Positions 1-6,981 of a DNA stretch of 8,270 bases are shown here, one piece after another; the first letter of the stretch is position 1; each line of letters begins with the position of its first letter. The stretch lies in assembly GCA_937877575.1 (NCBI GenBank), contig CALFIZ010000103.1:1-8270 (forward strand), read 5' to 3'. The notes under the pieces were generated by a model. That model had not been told where the DNA came from, made no database searches, and saw only the letters and a program-made list of their open reading frames with translations. The stretch is from an uncultured Marinilabiliales bacterium. Lineage in GTDB: Bacteria > Bacteroidota > Bacteroidia > Bacteroidales > BM520. The translations under genes were made by a program, and so were the position numbers.

Positions 1-570
1 GACCGTCTCATCACCATGGACCTGCATGCCGACCAGATACAGGGGTTCTTCGATGTCCCTGTTGACCACATATATTCTTCCAAGGTTTTCGTCTCAGTTA
101 TCAAGTCATTGAACCTTGATAATATGATTTTCGCATCACCTGATGCGGGTGGTACGAGACGTGCTGCCGCATACGCAAAGGCTTTCGGCACTGATTTCGC
201 CATCTGCCACAAGCAGCGCTCAAGACCTAACGTCATCGCCTCCATGTCTTTAATCGGAGATGTTAAGGACAAGAATGTCATTCTTCTTGACGATATGATT
301 GACACAGCAGGAACCATCACCAAAGCAGCCAATCTTATCCTGGATGAGGGCGCACACAGCGTCAGGGCTTTCGCCACACATGCGGTGCTGTCGGGCGATG
401 CCTACAATAAAATCGAAAACTCGGCGTTTACCAAGGTCTATGTGACCGACTCAATCCCTCTGCGCAAGCAATCAGACAAGATTGAGGTGATATCAACGGC
501 GGATATGTTCGCAGAAGCTTTGAAAAAAATCGAAAACAACGAGTCGTTAAGTTCGTTGTTCGAATTCTAA
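1..570 (+). CDS. prs: Ribose-phosphate pyrophosphokinase (PRPP synthase), 5'-truncated by window edge
   Basis: Makes PRPP from ribose 5-phosphate and ATP in the cytoplasm, feeding purine, pyrimidine, NAD, histidine and tryptophan synthesis. The frame is open from base 1 (D-R-L-I-T before the Met at 16), so that Met is internal and the true start lies upstream. The visible 189 residues carry the full PRPP synthase signature DLHADQIQGFFDVPVD (residues 7-22 of the fragment), the SPDAGG stretch (about 46-51), a KQRSRPN flexible-loop region, and the ribose-phosphate binding loop DDMIDTAGT (about 97-105). The C-terminus SLSSLFEF is typical of this phylum's enzymes. The family is about 310 residues, so roughly 120 N-terminal residues are missing here. 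The fold and motifs look intact. A 35-nt gap without a terminator leads to rplY, so cotranscription is plausible. Confidence 0.97.
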   Translation, partial: DRLITMDLHADQIQGFFDVPVDHIYSSKVFVSVIKSLNLDNMIFASPDAGGTRRAAAYAKAFGTDFAICHKQRSRPNVIASMSLIGDVKDKNVILLDDMIDTAGTITKAANLILDEGAHSVRAFATHAVLSGDAYNKIENSAFTKVYVTDSIPLRKQSDKIEVISTADMFAEALKKIENNESLSSLFEF

Positions 571-590
571 TAATCAATAAATCTAATCAC

Positions 591-605
591 TAAAAATTAC
601 AAAAA
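591..605 (+). promoter_or_regulatory. A-rich translation initiation leader of rplY
   Basis: The 15 bases before the rplY ATG are almost entirely A/T (runs AAAAA, TTA, AAAAA) with no GGAGG-like element. Bacteroidota commonly initiate from A-rich, unstructured leaders, and this one supports the ATG at 606. rpmF has a similar leader (1749-1766). Confidence 0.5.
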
Positions 606-1217
606 ATGAAAAGTATCTCGTTGAGCGGCTCTTTAAGAAAGGGCGTAGGGAAAAAAGATGCAAAAGCTGTAAGAAAACAGGGTATGATTCCATGCGTAAT
701 GTATGGTGGAGAAAAAGAATACCATTTCTTGCTTAAGGAAACGGATATTGCGAAGGTTATTTTCACACCTGAGACTTATCTTGTTAACCTGACTGTCGAT
801 GGCGAACCTCATACCGCCATCATCCAGGAATTGCAATACCATCCTGTTTCCGACAAGGTTTTACATGCTGATTTTTATGAAGTAAGTGAAGATAAGCCAT
901 TCTCAGTGCTTATTCCTCTCAAGTATGTCGGAACATCCAAGGGCGTTTTGCGCGGTGGCAAGCTCCAGAAGAAAATGCGTAAGATTTCCGTAACAGGTCT
1001 GATGAAAGATATTCCCGATCATATCGATGTCAATATCACTACCGTTGACGTAACCACCCCATTCAGAGTGGCCGACCTTAACATACCTAATATCAAGTAT
1101 AAGGATTCCGACAGAACAGTTATTGCTTGCATACAGGCAACACGTAACTTGGCTGCTGAAGAAGAAGTTGCTGAACCTGAGGCTGAAGAAGCTGCCGGTG
1201 AAGCTGCAAACGCTTAA
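606..1217 (+). CDS. rplY: Large-subunit ribosomal protein L25 (CTC/TL5 type)
   Basis: Binds 5S rRNA in the central protuberance of the 50S subunit. At 203 residues this is the long general-stress CTC form, not the short E. coli L25. An N-terminal L25 beta-barrel (about 1-90, beginning MKSISLSGSLR with GKKDAKAVRKQGMIPCVMYGG) is followed by a C-terminal TL5-like domain (about 95-180) and an acidic, Ala/Glu-rich tail (about 183-203). Similar tails are usual in Bacteroidota and Firmicutes CTC proteins. The ATG at 606 sits behind an A-rich leader (591-605) with no Shine-Dalgarno site, which fits Bacteroidota translation initiation. It lies between prs and the DUF177 gene in one apparent operon. 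From memory, many Bacteroidales place pth after rplY; that gene is not here. Confidence 0.96.
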   Translation: MKSISLSGSLRKGVGKKDAKAVRKQGMIPCVMYGGEKEYHFLLKETDIAKVIFTPETYLVNLTVDGEPHTAIIQELQYHPVSDKVLHADFYEVSEDKPFSVLIPLKYVGTSKGVLRGGKLQKKMRKISVTGLMKDIPDHIDVNITTVDVTTPFRVADLNIPNIKYKDSDRTVIACIQATRNLAAEEEVAEPEAEEAAGEAANA

Positions 1218-1247
1218 TATCCGTAAGACTTCACCTGTTTGAATGCT

Positions 1248-1748
1248 ATGACTAAACCGGTAATACACCATTCAGCATTGGATTTCGGTCTGCATGAATT
1301 TGAATTTCATCTAAGTAACGATTTCTTCAGGGATTTCGGCTATGATGATTTTCTTGATTGCAGCATCGATGTCGCTGTCACACTTCAAAAGGAAGAGACA
1401 CTGATGACGGTTACCATGAACTGTAACGGTTCTGTGGTGACACAATGCGACAGATGTCTCTCAGATCTTCAGCTGAATGTCAATGCCACGGATACGTTTA
1501 TAGCAAAATTTGAAGAGAGTGAAGACGAAGAAAATATCATGTATATCTCTGATGATGAATCAATAGACCTCTCACAGAGTCTTTATGATTTGATTATCAT
1601 GAGTTTACCTGTCAGAAAAGTGCATCCGGACGATGAGAACGGCAATTCCACCTGTGCTCCGGAACAGTTGAAGTTCCTCGAACAGTATGAAAAGCACGAT
1701 GCCATCGATCCGAGATGGGAAGCATTGAAAAATTTAAAAGAAGAATAA
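1248..1748 (+). CDS. DUF177 / YceD family protein (23S rRNA accumulation protein-like)
   Basis: A 166-residue protein of the YceD/DUF177 family, which in bacteria and plastids is linked to 23S rRNA accumulation and lies next to rpmF in many genomes; the biochemical activity is not settled. Seen here are the CxxC pair in QCDRCL (C67, C70), a strongly acidic middle (about 89-105), a HPDDENGNSTC stretch with C136, and a C-terminal DPRWEALKNL motif that is common in this family within Bacteroidota. The cysteines could bind metal, which is inference. The open frame extends to a TTG at 1239, but I chose ATG 1248 because it is the first ATG in frame. The 18-nt A/T-rich gap to rpmF supports cotranscription and the classic yceD-rpmF pairing. 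Confidence 0.9.
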   Translation: MTKPVIHHSALDFGLHEFEFHLSNDFFRDFGYDDFLDCSIDVAVTLQKEETLMTVTMNCNGSVVTQCDRCLSDLQLNVNATDTFIAKFEESEDEENIMYISDDESIDLSQSLYDLIIMSLPVRKVHPDDENGNSTCAPEQLKFLEQYEKHDAIDPRWEALKNLKEE

Positions 1749-1766
1749 TTATTAAACTTAAATAAA

Positions 1767-1961
1767 ATGGCACATCCAAGACGAAAATTTTCTTCAGCAA
1801 GAAGAGACAGAAGAAGATCACATGATCATGCAGAAATGCCGACATTGGCAGTATGCCCTGTAACAAACGAAGTACACCGCTATCATCGCGCTTATCTCGT
1901 TGACAATGATCTGTATTACAGAGGAAAAATGGTTATAGAAGGCTATAAGAAATCCAAGTAA
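1767..1961 (+). CDS. rpmF: Large-subunit ribosomal protein L32, zinc-ligand-poor form
   Basis: A structural protein of the 50S subunit near the peptidyl transferase exit region. The 64 residues begin MAHPRRKFSSARRDRRRSHD, the usual basic Arg-rich N-terminus, and continue with PTLAVCP, HRYHRAY and LYYRGK, which align with the L32 core. Standard L32 carries two CxxC pairs. Here only C30 remains: the second position is T33, and the region of the last pair reads HRAYLVDNDLYY without cysteine. This is therefore a zinc-independent form, which I recall also from Flavobacteriia. It follows yceD by 18 nt, and its TAA overlaps the ridA ATG by one base (TAATG). No second L32 is visible in the window. 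Confidence 0.95.
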   Translation: MAHPRRKFSSARRDRRRSHDHAEMPTLAVCPVTNEVHRYHRAYLVDNDLYYRGKMVIEGYKKSK

Positions 1962-2335
1962 TGAAAAAGGTCATCAATACCGACAAGGCTCCAAAGGCAA
2001 TAGGTCCTTACAGCCAGGCCATTGAAAACAATGGTACACTTTTCATTTCCGGACAGATTCCTGTTGACCCGTCAACGGGAAAGGTGGCCGACAATATTGC
2101 CGACCAGACACGTCAGGTCATGGAAAACATCTCAGCAATCCTGACAGAGGCAGGTTATACTTTCGACAACGTTGTACTGTGTAACTGTCTGTTGGATAAT
2201 ATGGACAATTTCAAGGCATTCAACGAAGTGTATGCACAATACTTCACTGCAGCTCCGCCTGCAAGAGCTGCCTTCGGCGTGGTGAAACTGCCGATGGGAG
2301 TGATGGTGGAAGTTGAGGCGATTGCGATGAAATAA
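1961..2335 (+). CDS. ridA: RidA family enamine/imine deaminase (YjgF/YER057c/UK114)
   Basis: Hydrolyses reactive 2-aminoacrylate and related enamine/imine intermediates released by PLP-dependent enzymes, giving 2-oxoacids and ammonia; it acts as a cytoplasmic trimer. At 124 residues it has normal family length. Visible motifs are IGPYSQAI (14-21, with Tyr17), SGQIPVDP (30-37), PPARAAFGVVKLP (99-111) and EVEAIA (117-122). R102 matches the catalytic Arg105 of the E. coli protein and E118 the conserved acidic residue, so an active deaminase is likely. The Cys two positions after that arginine in E. coli RidA is not conserved here, which is common in homologues. Translation is probably coupled to rpmF through the TAATG overlap. 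It is the last gene before the terminator. Confidence 0.95.
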   Translation: MKKVINTDKAPKAIGPYSQAIENNGTLFISGQIPVDPSTGKVADNIADQTRQVMENISAILTEAGYTFDNVVLCNCLLDNMDNFKAFNEVYAQYFTAAPPARAAFGVVKLPMGVMVEVEAIAMK

Positions 2336-2367
2336 AAAAAAGGCGGGTTTGAATCCCGCCTTTTTTT
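2334..2367. terminator. Bidirectional intrinsic terminator between ridA and rocD
   Basis: A perfect 6-bp GC stem, GGCGGG (2342-2347) with CCCGCC (2355-2360), has a 7-nt loop. It is flanked by A8 (2334-2341) and T7 (2361-2367). The A and T tracts extend the stem and give a U-run on both strands, so the hairpin can end both ridA (+) and the convergent rocD (-). Confidence 0.93.
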
Positions 2368-2378
2368 ATCTCATTTTT

Positions 2379-3608
2379 TTATTCAAATGATTTGATTGAC
2401 TTCTCTATTCTGTCAATTGCATCCCTCAGTTCGTCTTCAGTGATTACGAGAGGTGGTGCGAAACGAATGATGTGCTGGTGCGTCGGTTTTGCAAGCACAC
2501 CGTTTTCCTTCATCTTCAGACATACATCCCATGCCTCCTTGCCGTCTTTCGGGCGAATGATGACTGCATTGAGCAGACCTTTACCGCGTACCTTCTCAAT
2601 CATCGGAGAACTTACCTTGCTGATTTCAGTACGGAAAATGTTGCCGAGATAGGCAGCCCTTTCAACGAGGTTTTCGTCTTTTATGACCTGCAGTGCAGCC
2701 ATACTGACCTTTGCAGCTATAGGGTTGCCGCCGAAAGTTGAACCGTGTTCACCGGGTTTGATGTTCATCATGATATGGTCGTCGGCAAGTGCTGCTGAAA
2801 CAGGGACTACGCCGCCACCTAATGCCTTGCCGAGAATGAGGATGTCAGGACGAACACCTTCATGGTCGCAAGCAAGCATTTTGCCTGTACGCGCAATACC
2901 GCACTGTACTTCATCAGCCATAAACAACACATTGTATTTGTGGCAGATGTCATAGCATTTCTTCAGATAACCGTCATCCGGAACATAAACGCCGGCTTCA
3001 CCCTGTATGGGCTCTACAAGGAAACCTGCCACCTTGTCGCCTCTTTCAGCCAATACCTTTTCAAGAGCATCCGCATCATTGTAAGGAATACGGATGAAAC
3101 CCGGTGTCAAAGGACCGTAGTTCGCGTATGAATCAGGATCGTTTGACATGGTTATGATTGTGATGGTACGACCGTGGAAGTTGCCTTCACAACATACTAT
3201 CTGCACCTCATCGTTAGGTATGCCCTTGCAGACGGTACCCCAACGACGTGCGAGCTTCAGAGCCGTCTCGTCAGCTTCTGCACCAGAATTCATCGGCAAA
3301 ACCTTGTCGTATCCGAAGTATTCTGTCACATATTTTTCCCATGGACCAAGACAGTCGTTGTAAAAAGCACGTGAACTCAATGTGAGCTTGTGAGCCTGCT
3401 CGCATAGAGCTTCAACAATCTTGGGATGACAATGTCCTTGGTTTACAGCTGAATAAGCTGAAAGGAAATCGTAATATTCTTTACCTTCAACGTCCCAGAC
3501 CTTTGCGCCGGAACCTTTTGCCAACACTACTGGAAGCGGATGGTAGTTGTGTGCACCATATCTGCTTTCCATGGCCATCAATTCTTCTGAATTATATTTG
3601 CTTGCCAT
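2379..3608 (-). CDS. rocD: Ornithine aminotransferase (ornithine-oxo-acid transaminase)
   Basis: A PLP-dependent class-III aminotransferase that converts L-ornithine plus 2-oxoglutarate to glutamate-5-semialdehyde and glutamate, linking arginine, proline and glutamate metabolism. It has 409 residues, about the length of mature eukaryotic OAT. Key positions fit human OAT: PLP lysine K261 in LGKALGGG (human K292), D232 in ADEVQCGIART (D263), the switch glutamate E204 in VEPIQGEAG (E235), Y52 in LSAYSAVNQGH (Y55 region), T291 in HGSTFGGNP (T322), and R382 in IIRFAPPL (R413). That set favours ornithine over acetylornithine or GABA as substrate. The ATG at 3608 is about 18 nt from an exact TAnnTTTG box. 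No other arginine/proline gene is in the window. Confidence 0.96.
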   Translation of the reverse strand: MASKYNSEELMAMESRYGAHNYHPLPVVLAKGSGAKVWDVEGKEYYDFLSAYSAVNQGHCHPKIVEALCEQAHKLTLSSRAFYNDCLGPWEKYVTEYFGYDKVLPMNSGAEADETALKLARRWGTVCKGIPNDEVQIVCCEGNFHGRTITIITMSNDPDSYANYGPLTPGFIRIPYNDADALEKVLAERGDKVAGFLVEPIQGEAGVYVPDDGYLKKCYDICHKYNVLFMADEVQCGIARTGKMLACDHEGVRPDILILGKALGGGVVPVSAALADDHIMMNIKPGEHGSTFGGNPIAAKVSMAALQVIKDENLVERAAYLGNIFRTEISKVSSPMIEKVRGKGLLNAVIIRPKDGKEAWDVCLKMKENGVLAKPTHQHIIRFAPPLVITEDELRDAIDRIEKSIKSFE

Positions 3609-3626
3609 AATGATTTAATTTTTTTG

Positions 3627-3658
3627 CAAAGGTACTCTTTTTACCTTAATAATCACAA
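3627..3658 (-). promoter_or_regulatory. Bacteroidota sigma-ABfr-type promoter of rocD
   Basis: On the minus strand, TACCTTTG (3634-3627) is an exact match to the Bacteroidota -7 consensus TAnnTTTG. A TTG at 3658-3656 lies 21 nt upstream as the -33 element. Predicted transcription starts near 3621, leaving about a dozen A/T-rich leader bases before the rocD ATG. Confidence 0.75.
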
Positions 3659-3712
3659 CTTTTTCAATTTAAAAAATCTTATTAAATGACGTCGTATGTG
3701 ACGAAAAAAGTG

Positions 3713-3720
3713 TACTTTTG
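3713..3720 (+). promoter_or_regulatory. Bacteroidota -7 promoter box of the TonB receptor-rsgA-dtd unit
   Basis: TACTTTTG matches TAnnTTTG exactly and lies 18 nt before the receptor ATG at 3739. No clear TTG sits at the -33 position (about 3689-3693), so the promoter may be weak or activator-dependent. TGACG occurs twice just upstream, at 3687-3691 and 3699-3703. Confidence 0.6.
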
Positions 3721-3738
3721 TGTTTTGCAATTTTGAGT

Positions 3739-6015
3739 ATGAAAACAAGAAATATATTATCCGTTTTTTTACTTCTGATGTGTTCCGTGACTTCATTTGC
3801 ACAGTATGGGACCGTGAGAGGTTTCGTCTATGACGAGAAAAATGGTGAACCGGTAATATTCACCAATGTTTATCTTCAAAAAACCACTTACGGCTGTGCA
3901 ACCGATGTGAACGGTTATTTTACCATCACTAAGATTCCGCCAGGGAATTACACCCTTCTCGTAACTGCAATCGGATACGATACACTCGCACAAAACATCA
4001 GCGTAAAGGCCGGAGAGTTTCAAAACCTCAAACTTGTTGTCCATGAATCGGCCTATCAGCTTGAGGCTGTCAATGTCTCGGCTGAACAGGAGACTTACCG
4101 GACGGAAGTCAAGACGGCTGTTGTCACCGTCACTCCGAAGCAGATAGAGAAAATACCTACCGTGGGCGGTCAGACCGATATCGCACAGTATCTTCAGGTA
4201 CTTCCGGGCGTCATATTTACAGGAGACCAGGGCGGCCAGCTTTATATCCGCGGCGGCTCCCCTGTGCAGAACAAGGTGCTTATGGACGGTATGGTGATAT
4301 ACAACCCGTTCCATTCAATTGGACTTTTCTCAGTATTTGACACCGATATCCTGCGTAGCATTGACGTCTATTCAGGCGGCTTCGGCGCTGAATTCGGCGG
4401 AAGAATCTCTTCCATCATGGATATCAAAACCAAGAACGGAAACAAAAAAAGAACCTCCGGCAAAATTGAAGGCAGTACTTTCGGAGCTAACCTCCTCCTC
4501 GAAGGACCTCTGAAAAAATCCAAGTCAACAAGCCCGACATCACTCACTTATCTGCTTTCTGCCAAGACTTCATACCTCAATAAGACTGCTGACATTTTCT
4601 ACCCATACGCAGGCAATGGCTATGGACTGCCTTTCTCTTTCAACGATTTATACGGAAAACTGTCTTTAGCAACTGAAAACGGCAGCATGATAAATGCTTT
4701 TGGATTCAGGTTTGATGATAAAGTAACTAATTATCAGGGTATTGCCGATTACAATTGGAATTCCTACGGGGCTGGTTTCAATTTCGTGATTATCCCGGGG
4801 AATGCACCGGCTCTGATAGAAGGAACTGTGGCTTATTCAAACTATAAAAGCGGTATGACCGACAGCGACAGTCTCCCGAGAAACAGCTCCATCGACGGCT
4901 TCAATGTAAGTGTTGCCATGTCGTATTTTATCGGAAAAAACACTGTGAAATATGGTCTCGAAGCTGTAGGATTTGCTACAGACTACAACTATAAGAGCCC
5001 ATTCGGCTATACAATTGCCGAGAACGACTTTGCAACTGAACTCGGTGCGTATGTGAATTATAAGCATGTCCTAAACAAATGGGTCATCGATGCCGGAATG
5101 AGAATTCAGTATTATGCTTCTTTGGCTGAGTTCACTCCAGAACCGCGTATTGCAGTGAAATACAATGTAACCGACCGGATTAGAGTCAAAGCTTCAGCAG
5201 GTATCTATTCCCAGAATCTTATGAGCGCCACTTCCGACCGTGATGTGGTCAACCTCTTCTACGGTTTCCTCTCAAGTCCAAGCTCGCTTCCAAAGTATTT
5301 TGACGGGAAACATGTTAAAAGTAGGCTTCAGAAGAGCCAGCACGTGGTTGCAGGTGTAGAATACGACCCTATCAAACACCTGACATTGAATGTCGAAGGA
5401 TATTATAAGAATTTCTCATTGCTTACAAATTTCAACAGAAACAAGGTGTATGAAACCGACCCTACCTATATCTATGAGAGCGGTTCGGCTAAAGGTGTCG
5501 ATTTCACTGCCAAGTATGAATTCAAACAATGGTATGTGTGGGCTGTATATTCTTTGGGGTTCGTCAACAGATACGACGGGGAACAAACTTATCCCACACA
5601 CTTCGACAGACGTCATAACGTCAATATTCTTGTTACATGGACCGGCGGCAGCAAACATGACTGGGATTTGAGTATGAGATGGAATTACGGTAGCGGATTC
5701 CCGTTCACATTGCAGGCAGGCTTTTACGAAGAACTCCTCATAAACCATATCAATGATGACTTCATCAATGAAAACGGTGACCTCGGCATTATCTATTCCG
5801 ATTTCCTTAACTCAGGCAAACTGCCTCAGTATCACCGTCTTGACTTCGATGTGAAGAAATCATTCGTTTTGGGCAAATACACAAAAATGTCTGTGTCGTT
5901 AGGCGTTACCAATGTCTATAACAGAGCCAACATTTTCTATGTTGACCGTCTTACGGGTGAAAGAGCCAACCAGTTGCCGATACTTCCAAGTTTGGGCTTA
6001 CGCTTTGATTTCTGA
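3739..6015 (+). CDS. TonB-dependent outer-membrane receptor with carboxypeptidase-regulatory-like domain
   Basis: Imports an unknown ligand across the outer membrane using TonB/ExbBD energy. Numbered from ATG 3739 (758 aa): a signal peptide (1-21, hydrophobic SVFLLLM core, likely cleavage after SFA, leaving Gln22); a carboxypeptidase-D-regulatory-like beta-sandwich (about 24-110, with GYFTITKIPPGNYTL and GYDTL); a plug (about 125-235, with LPGV, YIRGGSPVQNKVLMDG and YSGGFGAEFGGRISS); then a 22-strand-type barrel rich in aromatic alternation ending in PSLGLRFDF with the terminal Phe expected by BAM. There is no SusC signature and no neighbouring susD, so a glycan SusCD role is not supported; siderophore, vitamin, metal or peptide ligands remain open. 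The open frame reaches TTG 3718, but that overlaps the promoter box and would put seven residues before the signal peptide. Only 3 nt separate it from rsgA. Confidence 0.93.
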   Translation: MKTRNILSVFLLLMCSVTSFAQYGTVRGFVYDEKNGEPVIFTNVYLQKTTYGCATDVNGYFTITKIPPGNYTLLVTAIGYDTLAQNISVKAGEFQNLKLVVHESAYQLEAVNVSAEQETYRTEVKTAVVTVTPKQIEKIPTVGGQTDIAQYLQVLPGVIFTGDQGGQLYIRGGSPVQNKVLMDGMVIYNPFHSIGLFSVFDTDILRSIDVYSGGFGAEFGGRISSIMDIKTKNGNKKRTSGKIEGSTFGANLLLEGPLKKSKSTSPTSLTYLLSAKTSYLNKTADIFYPYAGNGYGLPFSFNDLYGKLSLATENGSMINAFGFRFDDKVTNYQGIADYNWNSYGAGFNFVIIPGNAPALIEGTVAYSNYKSGMTDSDSLPRNSSIDGFNVSVAMSYFIGKNTVKYGLEAVGFATDYNYKSPFGYTIAENDFATELGAYVNYKHVLNKWVIDAGMRIQYYASLAEFTPEPRIAVKYNVTDRIRVKASAGIYSQNLMSATSDRDVVNLFYGFLSSPSSLPKYFDGKHVKSRLQKSQHVVAGVEYDPIKHLTLNVEGYYKNFSLLTNFNRNKVYETDPTYIYESGSAKGVDFTAKYEFKQWYVWAVYSLGFVNRYDGEQTYPTHFDRRHNVNILVTWTGGSKHDWDLSMRWNYGSGFPFTLQAGFYEELLINHINDDFINENGDLGIIYSDFLNSGKLPQYHRLDFDVKKSFVLGKYTKMSVSLGVTNVYNRANIFYVDRLTGERANQLPILPSLGLRFDF

Positions 6016-6018
6016 GAT

Positions 6019-6981
6019 ATGTCTTTGGAACACTCCGGATTGGTAATTCAGTCAACAGGCAGTTGGTACACTGTTCTCGATGAGGCAGGCAACAGGATAA
6101 GTTGCAAATTCAAAGGCAAATACAAAATTTCCGGAATCAAAACCACAAACCCGATAGCAGTGGGTGACAAAGTGCTGTTTGTTGATACGGAGGATGCAAA
6201 TGTCGGATTGATTACAAAAATACTCCCACGTTCAAACTATATTGTCAGAAAATCCACAAAACTTTCTAAGGTTGAACAGATAATCGCTTCAAATATAGAT
6301 ATATGCATTCTGATGGTCACTATCAACCGTCCGAGAACGTCATCGGGTTTCATCGACAGATACCTGACATGCAATGAGGCATATCATATCCCTTCGGCTC
6401 TTGTATTCAACAAGATTGATTTGTACGATGATGACGATATGCGGCGTCTTGAGGAATTGCAGACTATTTACGAAAACGCAGGGTACAGGACATTCAGGAC
6501 TTCAGTTGCGGAAAATGTCGGACTTGATGACGTCATTAATGAAATGAAGGGCAAAACCTGTCTTGTCTCCGGACATTCCGGTGTGGGGAAGTCAGCATTC
6601 ATTCATGCCATACAGCCCGAGCTGAACCTGAAAATAGGCGACATCTCCCATGTCCATGAAAAAGGAATGCATACCACGACTTATGCGACCATGTATGCAC
6701 TGTCGTTCGGCGGATTTATCATAGACACTCCGGGCATTAAGGAATTCGGACTTACCGGATTTGAAAGAAGCGAGGTGGCTGAACGGTTTCCTGAAATGCG
6801 CAAATTCCAAAGCGGATGCAGATTTAATAACTGTATGCACGTTAATGAACCGGGATGTGCTGTGATTCAGGCAGTTGAAGACGGACTCATCTCTGAGGAA
6901 CGTTATAATAACTATCTTGACATCCTTCAGGATGAATATTTTGATGTTGTCGATTATAGAGATAAAAGGAAATTATTATGA
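6019..6981 (+). CDS. rsgA: Ribosome small-subunit-dependent GTPase A
   Basis: A late 30S assembly factor that checks the decoding centre and releases on GTP hydrolysis. The 320 residues show the circularly permuted GTPase order: an N-terminal OB-fold (about 5-70), then G4 NKID (131-134), a G5 region (TSVAENVG, about 161-168), G1 GHSGVGKS (185-192), G2 HTTT (218-221) and G3 DTPGIKEFG (236-244). The C-terminal zinc finger has C267, C272, H274 and C280. All motifs are intact. Its ATG is 3 nt after the receptor stop and no promoter box is visible between them, so it probably depends on the receptor's transcript. The stop overlaps dtd by 4 nt (ATGA). Confidence 0.97.
   Translation: MSLEHSGLVIQSTGSWYTVLDEAGNRISCKFKGKYKISGIKTTNPIAVGDKVLFVDTEDANVGLITKILPRSNYIVRKSTKLSKVEQIIASNIDICILMVTINRPRTSSGFIDRYLTCNEAYHIPSALVFNKIDLYDDDDMRRLEELQTIYENAGYRTFRTSVAENVGLDDVINEMKGKTCLVSGHSGVGKSAFIHAIQPELNLKIGDISHVHEKGMHTTTYATMYALSFGGFIIDTPGIKEFGLTGFERSEVAERFPEMRKFQSGCRFNNCMHVNEPGCAVIQAVEDGLISEERYNNYLDILQDEYFDVVDYRDKRKLL

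Noticed and set aside
1239..1247. TTG start giving a three-residue longer DUF177 protein
   Set aside because: An in-frame ATG follows at 1248, and nothing upstream favours the TTG; the added residues MNA match no known family start.
2392..3374. Several plus-strand open frames of 66-90 codons opposite rocD
   Set aside because: They are antisense to a fully motif-supported aminotransferase, overlap each other in different frames, and resemble no protein family.
3718..3738. TTG start for the TonB receptor
   Set aside because: It lies inside the TAnnTTTG promoter box and would put seven extra residues before a normal signal peptide that starts at ATG 3739.
3793..5748. Minus-strand open frames (3793-4314, 4837-5067, 5416-5748) inside the receptor gene
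   Set aside because: Shadow frames of a well-supported receptor; no recognisable domains and no promoter boxes found.
3739..6015. SusC-type polysaccharide receptor or start of a polysaccharide utilisation locus
   Set aside because: No susD gene follows, the SusC-specific plug motif is absent, and the downstream genes are rsgA and dtd.
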